DNA of 64,000 nucleotides from DASRHT01 sp035293765. Lineage in GTDB: Bacteria > Chloroflexota > Ktedonobacteria > Ktedonobacterales > Ktedonobacteraceae. A program made the position numbers and the translations under genes. Under the pieces are notes generated by a model. It ran no database searches, had not been told where the DNA came from, and was given only the letters and a program-made list of their open reading frames with translations. Where the stretch lies: the NCBI GenBank assembly GCA_035293765.1, contig DATGMF010000061.1:86540-150539 (forward strand), given 5' to 3'. Of the stretch, positions 44,340 to 53,750 are shown in pieces (positions within the stretch are counted from its first letter, which is position 1; every line of letters begins with the position of its first letter).

Positions 44340-45190
44340 GCGCGTCGCCATTGATCGACATTCAGCATATCAGCTATTCCTATCCGGCTCCTAAGGGGAA
44401 AAAAGGTGAGATACAGCCTGTGGCGGCATTGCGGGAGGTGGATCTTCAGGTGCAGCAGGGGGAATACCTGGTGCTGCTGGGCCATAACGGGAGCGGGAAA
44501 TCGACGTTGGCGCGCCATTGTAATGCGTTGCTGTTACCTGATTGTGGTCACGTTCTGGTAGCAGGACTTGATACCCGCGATATAAGCAAACAACGGACGA
44601 TTCGGGAGCGCGTGGGGATCATCTTTCAAAATCCCGATAACCAGATTATCGCGACCGTGGTTGAGGATGATGTGGCCTGGGCGCTCGCCGTACGTGGTTT
44701 GCCCACAGAGGTCATTCGCGAACGGGTTGACGCTGCAATGGCGATGGTAGGCATTACGCATTTGCGCCAGCTTCCGCCGCATAAGCTCTCCGGCGGGCAG
44801 CGTCAGCGCCTGGCGATTGCGGGCGTGCTGGCGTTGCGCCCACAATGCATTATCGCGGACGAAGCAACGGCCATGCTCGATCCGCTCTCGCGTCAGGAGA
44901 TTACGCGGTTACTACACCAGCTCAACCAGGAGTATGGACTGACGATTATACAGGTGACGCACCTGTTAGACGAAGCGGCCCTGGGGCAGCGGGTGGTGGT
45001 AATGGAGCAGGGGCGCATCGTGCTGGAGGGGCCGCCAGCAACCATTTTTGCCGATCTCGCACGCTTGCGGGCGCTGAAACTGGCGATCCCCGATCCGATT
45101 GAACTGGCTGATCGTCTGCGCCGGGCCGGCGTTGCGCTCTCTGCATCAGCCGTTACCATCGAGGCTATCGCACAGGAGATCATGCCATGA
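44336..45190 (+). CDS. ecfA1: ECF transporter ATPase, EcfA1-type
   Basis: 284 residues. Walker A GHNGSGKSTLARH; Q-loop FQNPDNQIIATVVEDDVAW, typical of EcfA; signature KLSGGQRQRLAIAGVLAL; Walker B CIIADEATAMLD (usual DEPT replaced by DEAT); H-switch ITVTH-type IIQVTHLLDEA. It pairs with the next gene as the ATPase heterodimer of the energising module. It overlaps both neighbours by 4 bases (ATGA), so the operon is tightly coupled. Confidence 0.92.
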   Translation: MSASPLIDIQHISYSYPAPKGKKGEIQPVAALREVDLQVQQGEYLVLLGHNGSGKSTLARHCNALLLPDCGHVLVAGLDTRDISKQRTIRERVGIIFQNPDNQIIATVVEDDVAWALAVRGLPTEVIRERVDAAMAMVGITHLRQLPPHKLSGGQRQRLAIAGVLALRPQCIIADEATAMLDPLSRQEITRLLHQLNQEYGLTIIQVTHLLDEAALGQRVVVMEQGRIVLEGPPATIFADLARLRALKLAIPDPIELADRLRRAGVALSASAVTIEAIAQEIMP

Positions 45191-46050
45191 GCGATGCGAT
45201 TATCGTGACGCAGCACCTCTCGCATACCTACCAATCCGGTCCCTTGCAGAAAGCTGCCCTGATCGACGTGAGCCTGGAGATTGAGCGTGGAAGCTGCGTC
45301 GCTATTATCGGCTTCAACGGCTCCGGCAAGACAACGCTGGTGCAGCATTTTAATGGCCTGCTGCGCCCATCGGAGGGAACGGTCCTGGTCAATGGGATTG
45401 ACGTGGGCTCTGGCGATGTCGATCTGCGAGCGTTGCGCCAGCATGTGGGAATGCTCTTTCAATTTCCCGAGGGACAACTGTTTGAGCGTACGGTTTTTGC
45501 CGATGTCGCCTTTGGTCCGCGCAGGATGAAGCTCAGTCGGCGCGAGATACGGACGCGGGTGCTTGAAGCGTTAGAGGCTGTGGGCCTACCTCAGCATGAA
45601 TATGCATGGCGCTCTCCCTTCGATCTCAGTGGCGGCCAGATGCGGCGCGTTGCCCTCGCCGGCGTGCTTGCCATGCGACCCTCGATTCTGGTGCTGGACG
45701 AGCCAACGGTGGGGCTTGATGCCGGCGGACGAGAGGAATTTTACTCGTACCTCGGTCGCATCCGACGAGAGCAGGGCGTCACAATTGTGCTGGTCTCGCA
45801 CGATATGACGGAGGTGGCCTCGTTAGCCGACCAGCTCTTTGTGATGTGCGAGGGACGCCTTGTGATGGAGGGTACGCCGCGCGCAGTCTTTGCTCAGGGA
45901 GAGCGGTTGCGCGCGTGGCGGCTGGCGCCGCCACCTTTAAGCGAACTGCTCTCCCTCTTGCGTCAGCGCGGATTGACGCTTCCAGCCGATGCTTTTACGG
46001 TAGATGAGGTTTTCGCCGCTTTGCAGCATATCGAGCAAAGCAGGCAATAA
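45187..46050 (+). CDS. ecfA2: ECF transporter ATPase, EcfA2-type
   Basis: 287 residues. Walker A GFNGSGKTTLVQHFNG; Q-loop FQFPEGQLFERTVFADVAFG, typical of EcfA2; signature FDLSGGQMRRVALAGVLAM; Walker B ILVLDEPTVGLD; H-switch VLVSHDMTEVA. A C-terminal helical domain of about 60 residues follows. It is the second ATPase of the heterodimer and overlaps ecfA1 by 4 bases. Confidence 0.92.
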   Translation: MSDAIIVTQHLSHTYQSGPLQKAALIDVSLEIERGSCVAIIGFNGSGKTTLVQHFNGLLRPSEGTVLVNGIDVGSGDVDLRALRQHVGMLFQFPEGQLFERTVFADVAFGPRRMKLSRREIRTRVLEALEAVGLPQHEYAWRSPFDLSGGQMRRVALAGVLAMRPSILVLDEPTVGLDAGGREEFYSYLGRIRREQGVTIVLVSHDMTEVASLADQLFVMCEGRLVMEGTPRAVFAQGERLRAWRLAPPPLSELLSLLRQRGLTLPADAFTVDEVFAALQHIEQSRQ

Positions 46051-46079
46051 AATAGTATTTTTGTGATAATGGATGCACT

Positions 46080-47111
46080 ATGATATTCAAAAACATCCCT
46101 CTGGGGATCTACTATCCTGGCAGCAGCCTGGTCCACCGTCTTCAGGCCAGGACAAAACTGCTGATTCTGGGCTGGCTTGTAGTATGCCTGGTGATAGCCG
46201 ATCACCGCCAGTGGCATGTTGCGCCCTATGTCGTGATTGTGGCATTAACCTGGCTGGCGGTTCGGCTCTCCGGCGTCTCTTTTCGTGAAATGTGGCGGCG
46301 CATGTGGCTGCTGCTCTTGCTGCTAGCCCTGGGTGCTATTCCCACATTATTTACCACTGAAGACACAAACCAGCCGCTCTATCCGCTCGGCCCCGTGGTC
46401 ACTTCGTACGGATTGGCGCGCGAGGTGCTGCTGATTATCGGAGGAGTCTCGCTTGCGCTCTTGCTATCATCGTTCCTGCCCGGCTTGCGCGTGCTATGGC
46501 GAAGTCGCTGGTCGCGACGCTTGAGAATGTTGCTGGCGATCATCATGGTGGCAGCATTATTGACCCTCTGGCTCATCAGTCATCCGGCAGCCGCCGCGCC
46601 ATTAAGTATTGGCCCCTTCATCATTACCTATTTTGGCGTCTGGCTCCAGCTATCGTTCTTCGTCGTTTTAATCGTGCTCTTCACCTTTTCCCTATTGCTC
46701 ACCATGACCACCTCACCCGTGGCCCTAATCGAAGGCATGACCATATTGCTATCCCCGTTGCGCCGCTTCAAACTGCCCGTTGATGATTTCGCCCTGATGG
46801 TCTTGCTGGCGCTGCGCTTCATTCCGACCCTGATCGAGGAAGTAGAGCAATTGATGAAGGCTCAGACGTCGCGCGGTGCCGATCTTAATAGCGGAACCAT
46901 CCGCGAGTGCGTGCAAAGCCTGGCAACGCTGCTTGTGCCCCTGGTGCAGGGAGCGTTGCGCCGGGCCTCAGATCTGGCAACCGCGCTGGAAGCTCGCGGT
47001 TACGCAGGCGAAGGGCGACAGACGTACCTGCATGAGCAATCGCTTGAGCGGCTCGATTACACCGTGCTGATCGTGGTGGGAGTTTTGACGGTTGCGGCGC
47101 TGATACCGTAG
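46080..47111 (+). CDS. ecfT: ECF transporter transmembrane component EcfT
   Basis: 343 residues. Two hydrophobic N-terminal helices, a long central hydrophobic stretch, then the coupling region with AQTSRGADLNSG and LEARGYAGEGRQT, which hold the two X-Arg-X motifs that grip the ATPases. The protein is about 75 residues longer than usual (about 265) because of extra hydrophobic segments between about 100 and 185. It lies 29 bases after ecfA2. Confidence 0.88.
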   Translation: MIFKNIPLGIYYPGSSLVHRLQARTKLLILGWLVVCLVIADHRQWHVAPYVVIVALTWLAVRLSGVSFREMWRRMWLLLLLLALGAIPTLFTTEDTNQPLYPLGPVVTSYGLAREVLLIIGGVSLALLLSSFLPGLRVLWRSRWSRRLRMLLAIIMVAALLTLWLISHPAAAAPLSIGPFIITYFGVWLQLSFFVVLIVLFTFSLLLTMTTSPVALIEGMTILLSPLRRFKLPVDDFALMVLLALRFIPTLIEEVEQLMKAQTSRGADLNSGTIRECVQSLATLLVPLVQGALRRASDLATALEARGYAGEGRQTYLHEQSLERLDYTVLIVVGVLTVAALIP

Positions 47112-47440
47112 ATATATATGATGGTTTCAACGAGAGAGCTATGCCTATTCCAACGTCCGAAGCTTTTTTAAGATCAAATCTGCTATAGTTTTTTCTTGAC
47201 AATAGCCTATGCAACTGAGGGTCACGCATGCTATAATAGCAAAAGGTCAAATCTGGCCCGTGTCCTGCGTATTTACGTTTTTCCGGCTGCCAACCGGAGT
47301 AGTGTACATGTCCCGGCTGTGTACACAGAAAGACTTTCGCGTACCCCCTCTGAACAATCGTTACCGGTATTGCTTCCTATCATTGCCACATGTTGATGTG
47401 GTAACGCGTAGTGCCATGCAGAGCATGGCAGGAGGAAAAC
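47112..47440 (+). promoter_or_regulatory. Promoter region of the MHS transporter
   Basis: The extended -10 box ATGCTATAAT (TATAAT at 47232-47237) is the best signal; TTGACA at about 47187 lies too far upstream. The leader of nearly 200 bases before the ATG holds no recognised RNA motif. Confidence 0.4.
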
Positions 47441-48769
47441 ATGAGCGAGGCCATAGGCACCAGTAAATCATCATCCATCGGACGAGTAGCCCTGGCAAGC
47501 TGGATCGGCACATCCATCGAGTGGTACGACTTCTTCCTCTATAGTACCGCTGCTTCCCTGGTTTTCAGCAAGCTCTTCTTCCCAACCTTGAACCCCTTCG
47601 CCGGACAATTAGCAGCCTTTGCCACCTTCTGGGTTGGCTTCGGGGCGCGACCGGTGGGCGGCATTTTCTTCGGCCACTTCGGCGATAGGATTGGCCGTAA
47701 GAATATGCTGATCCTGACCATTTTGATTATGGGACTTGGCACCTTCCTCATCGGTTGTTTACCCGGGTATAGTACTATTGGTATTTTGGCACCCATTCTG
47801 CTGGTTATCCTGCGTTTCGCCCAGGGGTTCGCAGTCGGTGGCGAGTGGGGAGGCGCTGTGCTGATGGCGACGGAACATTCCCCGACAGCCAGGCGCGGCT
47901 TCTTCGGGAGCTGGCCGCAAATGGGCGTGCCGGTTGGACTGCTTCTTTCGTCGTTGCTCTTCAGCTTGACTGCGACCACCTTCTCCAGCGCACAATTTCT
48001 TGCTATCGGCTGGCGTATTCCCTTCCTGGTCAGCATTGTCATGGTTTTTATTGGCCTGTTCATTCGTCTCAGGATTACAGAAACTCCCCATTTCGAGGAA
48101 GTAAAAGAGCGACGAGCTATTGTGAGAGTGCCCCTTTTGCAAGTGTTGCGCAGAGATTTCAAAAATGTGCTGCTTGCAGCAGGCATCTTCTTTGTCGCCA
48201 ACGGAGGTTTCTACGTTTTTATTACTTTTGTCGTCACTTACGGAACAACTATTCTGAAGATGCCCAGCACCGTTTTCCTAAACGGCACATTGGTCAGTGC
48301 CGTTGTGCTGTTCTTCACCTTACCTCTGGCGGGTGTGCTCTCTGATCGCTATGGCCGCAGAACGCTCTGCCTCATCGGCTCAGCCTTCACAGCCTTGATG
48401 GCCTTTCCAATGTTCATGTTGATTGACACCAAGTCGGCGGCATTGATCACGCTGGCGCTGTGCTTAGCACAATTTGGCACTGGACTGGTCTATGGCCCGT
48501 TAGCAGCATTCTTTACGGAACTGTTCGGCACCAATGTGCGCTATAGCGGTGCCTCTCTTGGCTATCAAGCGGCATCAGTCCTTGCCGGTGGGCCGGCGCC
48601 GTTCGTTGCGGCTTTACTCCTTGGCGTGAGCCATGACGGGTCCTGGATTATTGCTCTCTACGTTGCGGTCATGGCCTTGATTACCGTCGTCTCGTCTTAC
48701 CTGGCACCGGAGACCAAACCTGTTGGCTCTGTTGATGCAGCGGCTGTCAGTGGAGCTGTGGGCGACTAA
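47441..48769 (+). CDS. MFS transporter of the metabolite:H+ symporter (ProP/ShiA-like) family
   Basis: 442 residues from ATG 47441 (CAGGAGGAAAAC upstream). Twelve membrane helices. SWIGTSIEWYDFFLYSTAA at helix 1, GHFGDRIGRKNMLILTI (loop 2-3 motif), RFAQGFAVGGEWGGAVLMATEH and SDRYGRRTLCLIG in the second half are typical of the MHS group (osmoprotectant, shikimate, citrate or 2-oxoglutarate uptake with H+). The substrate is not decided by these motifs. Confidence 0.88.
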   Translation: MSEAIGTSKSSSIGRVALASWIGTSIEWYDFFLYSTAASLVFSKLFFPTLNPFAGQLAAFATFWVGFGARPVGGIFFGHFGDRIGRKNMLILTILIMGLGTFLIGCLPGYSTIGILAPILLVILRFAQGFAVGGEWGGAVLMATEHSPTARRGFFGSWPQMGVPVGLLLSSLLFSLTATTFSSAQFLAIGWRIPFLVSIVMVFIGLFIRLRITETPHFEEVKERRAIVRVPLLQVLRRDFKNVLLAAGIFFVANGGFYVFITFVVTYGTTILKMPSTVFLNGTLVSAVVLFFTLPLAGVLSDRYGRRTLCLIGSAFTALMAFPMFMLIDTKSAALITLALCLAQFGTGLVYGPLAAFFTELFGTNVRYSGASLGYQAASVLAGGPAPFVAALLLGVSHDGSWIIALYVAVMALITVVSSYLAPETKPVGSVDAAAVSGAVGD

Positions 48770-48842
48770 AAAGGTACGGCGGGCTATCGCCAGGTAGCAG
48801 CGAGTAGCCCGACAGAATAACGCAGGACGCAGCGAAAAACAT

Positions 48843-48903
48843 TTGCCCTGTTTAGCAAAATGGCTATAATAGAGATGCCATTGCGCTAAGCAGGGCATTT
48901 TTC
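48843..48903 (+). terminator. Long stem-loop after the MHS transporter
   Basis: GCCCTG-TTTAGC pairs with GCTAA-G-CAGGGC, and AATGGC pairs with GCCATT inside it; ATTTTT follows. The loop contains TATAAT, and TTGCCC lies 16 bases upstream, so the same DNA also resembles a promoter. Confidence 0.55.
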
Positions 48904-49048
48904 AAAAAATCGTCAGATCGATTATCAACCCGATCAGCCAGGTTCTGCTGGAGGATAGTTAACCATAATCTGGCTGTAAATCGTTTGATTCTGTGATGAC
49001 AAATAGAGTCATTGAATCTCAATGTCTAATAGTTAGGAGAAGGCATGC

Positions 49049-49834
49049 ATGAGTAAAACCTTACCGCAGTCTCGACCAATGCAGTTGGCAATGCAAGCTG
49101 CGAGAAAAGTGCCGGAAGTTACCATCTACTTCTGGATTATTAAATTGTTGTCAACGGCGATGGGCGAGTCAACCTCGGATTATCTGGTGCGCGCTATTAA
49201 CCCTTATCTCGCAGTTGCTTTTGGCTTTGCCGGTCTTGTCGTTTCGCTGGCACTACAGCTCTCAGTCCGCCGCTATATCACCTGGGTCTACTGGCTGGCC
49301 GTTATCATGGTTGCTATTTTTGGGACGATGGCCGCCGATGTTGCCTATGTGGTGCTGAATATTCCCTATCTCGTCTCAACTATATGCTTGACTATCGTGC
49401 TGGCCGCGATTTTTGTTGTCTGGTATAGAAGCGAGAAAACCCTGTCTATCCATAGCATCACGACGATGCGTCGTGAACTATTTTATTGGGCGACTGTCAT
49501 CGCTACTTTTGCTCTCGGCACTGCGGTGGGGGACTTCACGGCAGCTACCCTGCATCTGGGATATTTTGCTTCAGGTGTGCTGTTTGCTGTTTTGTTTTTT
49601 GCCCCGGCTGTGGCCTATCGCCTGGGCTGGCTAAACGAAGTGGCTGCCTTCTGGTTTGCCTACATCATGACGCGACCGCTCGGCGCATCGTTTGCCGACT
49701 GGTTTGGCAAGCCCTTCCTGGATGGCCTGGGGCTGGGCGATGAAAAAGTCTCCCTGGTCCTGACCATCCTGATCATTGTCATGATCGTCTATTTGACTAT
49801 CACACGCAAAGAGATGAAGGGCGAGCAGCAATAA
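49049..49834 (+). CDS. DUF347 (COG4705) integral membrane protein
   Basis: 261 residues with about eight membrane helices arranged as four DUF347-type repeats: VPEVTIYFWIIKLLSTAMGE, STSDYL, WATVIATFALGTAVGDFTAAT and WFAYIMTRPLGASFADWFG. A repeated E/D-rich pattern near helix ends is usual for this family of unknown function (manganese transport is suggested for some). TTAGGAGAAGGC lies before the ATG. Converges on the methyltransferase gene. Confidence 0.85.
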   Translation: MSKTLPQSRPMQLAMQAARKVPEVTIYFWIIKLLSTAMGESTSDYLVRAINPYLAVAFGFAGLVVSLALQLSVRRYITWVYWLAVIMVAIFGTMAADVAYVVLNIPYLVSTICLTIVLAAIFVVWYRSEKTLSIHSITTMRRELFYWATVIATFALGTAVGDFTAATLHLGYFASGVLFAVLFFAPAVAYRLGWLNEVAAFWFAYIMTRPLGASFADWFGKPFLDGLGLGDEKVSLVLTILIIVMIVYLTITRKEMKGEQQ

Positions 49835-49857
49835 CTTGCTCTATTGAAGCATATAGC

Positions 49858-50496
49858 TTACTGCTGCTCTTTCCCGCGCAGCACCATCAATTGAACATGT
49901 TCCTCCCACTTCTCTCGTGGAGTTGTTTTAGTGGTAAAGGAGACAAGATCAAAAAACTGGGTCATGATCTGTTGCATGAACTCGTCTGTATGGCGGGCAA
50001 AGAAACGCGGCGGATTATGCCAGTCGTCCGGGGCGATGCCCTCGAACTCAACGCCACCGTAGACGGCGAGGAAGAAGAGCCCTCCTGGACGCAGCAAGCT
50101 CTGGAGTTTGCGCAGAACGGTCGGCAGATCAGCTGTGGGGACGTGCAGCAGGCAGTTCATGGCATAGAGGGCGTCGAAGGAGGCAGGCGGGAAATCCAGG
50201 CTCAAAAAGTCCATCACGTATGCCTCCAGCCCCTTCTCTCGACATAACTCGACCATATCGGGGGAAAGGTCAGTACAGACGACGTGCAGGCCATTGTCCT
50301 GAAAGAACCGGCTGTCTGCTCCTGTTCCGGCTCCGATCTCCAGGAGCCTCGTTTTATGCTCTTGCTGCAAAAGGCTGAGAAACTGCTGCCGCGCGTCTAT
50401 TTTCCAAGGGTCTTTGTCCGCCTTATCTCGGTTAGTCGCGCTCTTGCGATTGTATGCGCTGCGCAACGAGGCGATGATTTGCTGGTAGTCGTGCAT
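49858..50496 (-). CDS. Class I SAM-dependent methyltransferase
   Basis: 212 residues. LLEIGAGTGADSRFFQDNGL is motif I; VVCTDLSPDMVELCREKGL is motif II; DALYAMNCLLHVPTADLP and LLRPGGLFFLAVYGG are later motifs of the Methyltransf_11 type. The substrate is unknown. The 190 bases upstream contain GCAGATGAAC/GTTCATCTGC inverted repeats (about 50531 and 50589). Confidence 0.85.
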   Translation of the reverse strand: MHDYQQIIASLRSAYNRKSATNRDKADKDPWKIDARQQFLSLLQQEHKTRLLEIGAGTGADSRFFQDNGLHVVCTDLSPDMVELCREKGLEAYVMDFLSLDFPPASFDALYAMNCLLHVPTADLPTVLRKLQSLLRPGGLFFLAVYGGVEFEGIAPDDWHNPPRFFARHTDEFMQQIMTQFFDLVSFTTKTTPREKWEEHVQLMVLRGKEQQ

Positions 50497-50685
50497 TGTC
50501 GGGTGCTCCTGTTTTATGTTTTTATGAACGCAGATGAACGATGCAATGCGGGAAGAAACCTGTTCGCTCTGGGCGAAGGAAGATGTTCATCTGCATGATC
50601 ACGTCCGGTTGATCGCCCTGCCGTTGGCCCATCGCCCTTTTTGCCCTGTGGCGGTGCCCGCCTGTTCATGTGCATAGTCGAATTC

Positions 50686-53112
50686 CTACCAACGAAGCGT
50701 GGTATTCCCTTGTCCCGCTTTTATGCGCTGTTGCAATACGCGACCGCCGGTGCGCACAACTATCTCGTATTCTTGACGCGAGGGATGATAGCCGCTGTGC
50801 TGTTCATCGATGCTGACGGTAGCGGTATCTGCATCGACGCGGCAGCTTATAGTGGTGAGCGCGAAGGCTCCCCTGGTGTAATCCTGGGTGCTGCCATCGT
50901 CCTCGTAGAGGGTGTAGCTGGCTAGTCCGTCGGTTGCCATATAACAGGTGAATGTCAGCGGATCGGCTGTTCGTTCGTCAGCATACTGCATGACAGGAGC
51001 GGAAGGGAGGATGCTATTGCCGCGAACGAGCAGAGGCCAACGATCTAGCGGGGCAGGAATCTCGCTTGTTCCTTCGCCTGGATATTCGGTGCCGTCCCAG
51101 TAATCGAACCAGATGCCAGCCGGTAGATAAACGTTTCGACTGGTTGCGCCCTGCTCATATATTGGCGCTGAGAGCAACGTTTCACCGATTAGGAAGGCAT
51201 CCTCTACATCACAGGCTTGCTCATCATGAGGATAGTAATAGTAGAGCGGGCGCATCACAGGCGCACCTGTGGTCGATGCCTCGTGGAACAGCGTATACAG
51301 GTAGGGCATGAGCCGGTAGCGCGTCTCGATGGCTTTGCGGTAAGCACTCTCATAAGGCTCACCAAAAGACCACGGCTCCTGATCTATATTGCCCATCGCA
51401 TTATGGTTGCGGCTGAACGGCATAAATGCGCCGAGCTGGGCAAAGCGGGCCAGCAGCTCGCCGTTAGTGTTGCCCCAGAAACCGCCCACATCCGCGCCCA
51501 CCAGCGGCACTCCGCTCATCCCCAGATTGAGGCACATGCTAATCGCGAGTGGGATGTGTTCCCAGATGCTCGAATTATCGCCGGTCCAGACCGCCGCATA
51601 GCGTTGTACACCCGCCGTACCTGAGCGCGTGAGCACAAAGGGACGCGAGTCGGGCTGGAGGCGTCTCAAACCTTCATAGGTAGATCGAGCCATCTCCATA
51701 CCATAGGCATTATGAAAGAATTTATGGAGAACAGGTGGCCCATCGGGTCCAGAAGGCTGATCGGCGCCAGCGCGGTGCAGCACGGTATTGTCCATTGTCT
51801 TGCTATTCCAGACGGCCAACGCTGCTGGCGCGCTAGCTTCGCTCAGGCCGTCTGAAAGGAATGGCTTGCCGTGCAACGATGACTCGTCTTGCTCCTTTTC
51901 CTCTATCTCCTCAACGGCTGGCCTGTCCTGCTCAGTTGAAACGAACAGATTAGTCAGCGCCGGTTCGTTCATATCGTTCCAGAAAGCATCTACGCCCTGG
52001 TCCAGCAACCCCTGATAGAGATTGCCCCACCATTGCCGCACCTCGTCGCGAGAGAAATCTGGAAAGACACAGGCGCCGGGCCAGACGTTGCCCAGAAACA
52101 AATCGCCCTGCTCATAGCGACAGAAGTAATCTTTTTCCATCCCCTGTTGATAAATGCTGTACGACTCATCAACTTTGGTGCCGGGATCGATAATCGTCAC
52201 AAGATGCAACCCCTGCTCATGCAGCTTTTGCGTCATCGCGGCTGGATCGGGAAATCTGTCGTGGTTCCAGGTAAAGGCGCGGTACCCTTGCATATAGTCA
52301 ATATCAAGCCAGATGGCATCGCAGGGATGGCGGCGTGTGCGCAGCTTTGTCGCCAGCTCCAGCACTTGCTGTTCGGTCATATAACTCCAGCGGCACTGGT
52401 GATGACCAATGGCCCAGCGCGCTGGCAAGGGCATATAGCCGGTCAGGTCCGCATATTGGCGCAGCACGTCGGCGGGCGTCGGGCCGACGAAGAAATAGGC
52501 TACCATGCTTTCCCCTTCGATAGTCATAGCGACCTCGGACGCGCTGGAATGCCCGACATCCATAGTAATCAGTCCGGTATGGTCGATCAAGACTCCATAA
52601 GCCCTGCCCGTATCTCTCTGAAGGCCCATATAGAAAGGGATAGAGGTGTACATCGTCAGAGTAGAGGCGTTATGGCGCAGGGGCGGGTCTACGTTCCAGA
52701 TGGGGAAGGTCTGACCCCGCTTATTCATCGGGCCTGTGCGTTCACCCAGGCCGTATACGCGCTCCTCATCTGCTAGAGGACGCGTCAGGCGTATTGCTGT
52801 GGCGGAAAACGCGAACCCTTGCAGGTAAGGCGCCAGGATCGCCTCTGCGCTCTCCTGCGAGCCGGTGGCGGGCCATTGCTCATCACCGTGGTTGACGATC
52901 CAGGAATGATAAGGAAGCGTTCCCGGCCCGCCGGAAGCAAGCTGGTAGCGGGCCTTGTCCAGGTGAGGAGTGTGTATAAAACGTACACGTATAATCTCAC
53001 TACCCAGCATCGCTCCAGCCAACCAACCAATAGAAGAGTTTTCTCCTGCCTCCCATATATATTCACCGTGTAACTCTTGCATACTGTGGTAACGTGTAAT
53101 CGTGGTAAACAT
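50686..53112 (-). CDS. Glycoside hydrolase family 31 (alpha-glucosidase)
   Basis: 808 residues, retaining alpha-glucosidase or alpha-xylosidase. The N-terminal beta domain contains YGLGERTGPMN. The TIM barrel has AIWLDIDYMQGYRAFTW, the catalytic nucleophile D380 in DAFWNDMNEPAL, LTRSGTAGVQRYAAVWTGDN with acid/base D512, and MPFSRNHNAMGNIDQEPW. Between nucleophile and HNAYGMEMARST lies an extra acidic, probably flexible segment (about 388-465), larger than usual. There is no signal peptide, so it acts on oligosaccharides in the cytoplasm. The substrate within GH31 is undecided. Confidence 0.92.
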   Translation of the reverse strand: MFTTITRYHSMQELHGEYIWEAGENSSIGWLAGAMLGSEIIRVRFIHTPHLDKARYQLASGGPGTLPYHSWIVNHGDEQWPATGSQESAEAILAPYLQGFAFSATAIRLTRPLADEERVYGLGERTGPMNKRGQTFPIWNVDPPLRHNASTLTMYTSIPFYMGLQRDTGRAYGVLIDHTGLITMDVGHSSASEVAMTIEGESMVAYFFVGPTPADVLRQYADLTGYMPLPARWAIGHHQCRWSYMTEQQVLELATKLRTRRHPCDAIWLDIDYMQGYRAFTWNHDRFPDPAAMTQKLHEQGLHLVTIIDPGTKVDESYSIYQQGMEKDYFCRYEQGDLFLGNVWPGACVFPDFSRDEVRQWWGNLYQGLLDQGVDAFWNDMNEPALTNLFVSTEQDRPAVEEIEEKEQDESSLHGKPFLSDGLSEASAPAALAVWNSKTMDNTVLHRAGADQPSGPDGPPVLHKFFHNAYGMEMARSTYEGLRRLQPDSRPFVLTRSGTAGVQRYAAVWTGDNSSIWEHIPLAISMCLNLGMSGVPLVGADVGGFWGNTNGELLARFAQLGAFMPFSRNHNAMGNIDQEPWSFGEPYESAYRKAIETRYRLMPYLYTLFHEASTTGAPVMRPLYYYYPHDEQACDVEDAFLIGETLLSAPIYEQGATSRNVYLPAGIWFDYWDGTEYPGEGTSEIPAPLDRWPLLVRGNSILPSAPVMQYADERTADPLTFTCYMATDGLASYTLYEDDGSTQDYTRGAFALTTISCRVDADTATVSIDEQHSGYHPSRQEYEIVVRTGGRVLQQRIKAGQGNTTLRW

Positions 53113-53750
53113 TTACAGATAGCTCTCTTTCTCCGTTGAGCGTTAATAAATGTAATTTTCTCAACCTAAATCACCATATTCCGATAAATCTCCATCATAT
53201 CTTAACACATCTTCAACCTTATCTTACTCCGCATTGGGTAGTATATTAGTGGGGAACGATGTTACGGGAGAATGTCCTGGGGGGGTCATTCGATCACTAT
53301 GTAACATACGGCAAGGGACATGGGTACCGCATATTCGGCGGGAAGTGACGCCTGTGGACAGGATAGGCTCAATGCCGTTTGAGGCTGTTCTGGTTGAAGC
53401 AGGAAGGGATGCCCGGCAAGCTTGTCTCGCCGGCGTGTTTCAAGAATGTACATGCGATTTGAGACACCTTGGGGGGATGTCTCAGACTCAGCACACGGGT
53501 CCCTACTCTGGGGAGCAGCGAGGGAGAGACCAGTAACTGGCTCTCCTTCGTTGTTTTTATTTACCATTGCCATCAGGCGTACTCTGCTATCAAAAGATGC
53601 AGCAAAGTCAGGCCGTCCGCAATCTGTCCTCTTGAACAGTGTCAACCGCCCGTTTTTCGGCTATGCTTGATCCAGATGTATCACTTTCACGTAACGCGTG
53701 TCGTGTGCTTTACTGAGAACCGCTAATTGAAAAAAGGATGAGGCCCTTCT
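53113..53750. other. Long intergenic region with probable transposon remnant
   Basis: 638 bases. The part at 53113-53230 is AT-rich and upstream of the GH31 gene. The part at 53234-53536 is the possible TnpB remnant with a hairpin (TGAGACA...TGTCTCA near 53461-53486). The remainder up to the Rieske gene is without a recognised gene; GAAAAAAGGATGAGG precedes the start at 53751. Confidence 0.4.
53234..53536 (+). pseudogene. Possible remnant of a TnpB (IS200/IS605-type) C-terminus
   Basis: A 100-codon frame contains REVTPVDRIG and, 12 residues on, AVLVEAGRDARQA. This resembles the last residues of many TnpB proteins (K/R-x-x-TPV-E/D... L-V-E-A-G-S). The TGAGACA hairpin downstream could be the right end or guide-RNA part. 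There are no zinc finger or RuvC motifs. The call rests on two short motifs only. Confidence 0.3.
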
